Below, one piece after another: positions 6,058 to 6,347 of a stretch of 6,347 nt of DNA. This DNA is from Clostridiales bacterium (GTDB lineage: Bacteria; Bacillota; Clostridia; Oscillospirales; Acutalibacteraceae), in contig JAJQDK010000025.1 of the NCBI GenBank assembly GCA_021202245.1, positions 1 through 6,347 on the forward strand, in the 5' to 3' direction. The notes under the pieces were generated by a model. That model was not told the origin of the DNA and searched no databases. It was given only the letters and a program-made list of their open reading frames with translations. How positions within the stretch are numbered: position 1 is the stretch's first letter; each line of letters starts with the position of its first letter. A program made the translations under genes and the position numbers.

Positions 6058-6347
6058 CTACATTATTCTCTGATTGTCAAAGTTTTCAAAGAATTTGAGT
6101 GCATTTTCGTAAAAAATCTTATTTATTATAGATTCATTATATCCGTGTTTTAAAAACATTTCAAAAATATCGGACATAATTCTTGTTAATTTAAAATCCT
6201 TCGGCAAAATACCGCCGTCTAAATCTCCGCCGAAGCAAACGCAGTTTTCGCCTCCGAGAGAAAGAAAATGTTCGGTATGACGTAAAATATCATAAATTGA
6301 AGCATCATCGGGGTTTTCGCACAAAAAAGCATTATGAAAATTTATGC
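6058..6347 (-). CDS. Dipeptidase of peptidase family M19 (membrane/renal-type), C-terminal part only
   Basis: The reading frame is open to the right edge, so only the last 95 residues are present. The start and most active-site residues lie outside. The fragment matches the end of M19 metallodipeptidases. It opens with INFHNAFL (family pattern VNFYPxFL), then has ILRHTEHFLSLGGE, then FGGDLDG at 38-44 (family FGSDFDG/GGDFDG, which carries a conserved active-site aspartate). It finishes with the helical LKHGYNESIINKIFYENALKFFENF, like the family's closing helix ending NxLRVF. Members hydrolyse dipeptides with two zinc ions; bacterial members are often cytosolic despite the family name. The apparent TTG start at 6324 is internal, because homologous sequence continues upstream of it. 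It ends in TAG, 42 bases before thrC, in an apparent operon with it. Confidence 0.85.
   Translation of the reverse strand, partial: INFHNAFLCENPDDASIYDILRHTEHFLSLGGENCVCFGGDLDGGILPKDFKLTRIMSDIFEMFLKHGYNESIINKIFYENALKFFENFDNQRIM

Noticed and set aside
1..6347. Mobile element, CRISPR array, RNA gene, defence or secondary-metabolite system
   Set aside because: No transposase, integrase, spaced direct repeats or RNA gene was found. All seven genes are housekeeping or common families with intact motifs and uniform orientation, so no exotic system is claimed.

Overview
The window holds seven genes, all on the minus strand, and reads as a well-conserved housekeeping region of a low-GC Bacillota genome. 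The order tig-clpP-clpX-lon, the AT-rich spacers, the strong AGGAGG-type ribosome binding sites and a sigma-A-type promoter fit Clostridia, possibly a gut Oscillospiraceae/Ruminococcus relative. No genus can be fixed from this sequence alone.

In transcription order (right to left), the first group is metabolic: the 3' end of an M19-family (membrane/renal-type) dipeptidase, running off the right edge at 6347; thrC (threonine synthase, 6015 to 4507); and a small calcineurin-like metallophosphoesterase (4507 to 3818) whose ATG shares one base with the thrC stop. No terminator is visible between these genes or after the phosphoesterase.

The second group is for protein quality control. A sigma-A promoter with an extended -10 lies at 3772-3800. 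It is followed by tig (trigger factor, 3720 to 2440), clpP (2378 to 1797) and clpX (1781 to 456), which together give the ribosome-bound chaperone and the complete ClpXP protease. An intrinsic terminator (about 405-447) follows clpX. The first 126 codons of lon (379 to the left edge) lie beyond it, so lon sits in the same neighbourhood but is separated by the terminator.

The catalytic and binding motifs visible in these proteins are intact: the ClpP triad, the ClpX zinc finger, Walker boxes and IGF loop, the ThrC PLP lysine, the phosphoesterase metal ligands and the trigger factor ribosome-docking motif. I see no mobile element, tRNA or rRNA gene, CRISPR array, frameshifted gene or anomalous cargo. 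I found no convincing undescribed system. The points worth a second look are regulatory: promoter and terminator placement, apparent absence of CtsR/CIRCE operators, translational coupling and small inverted repeats. No gene-free stretch exceeds 100 bases.
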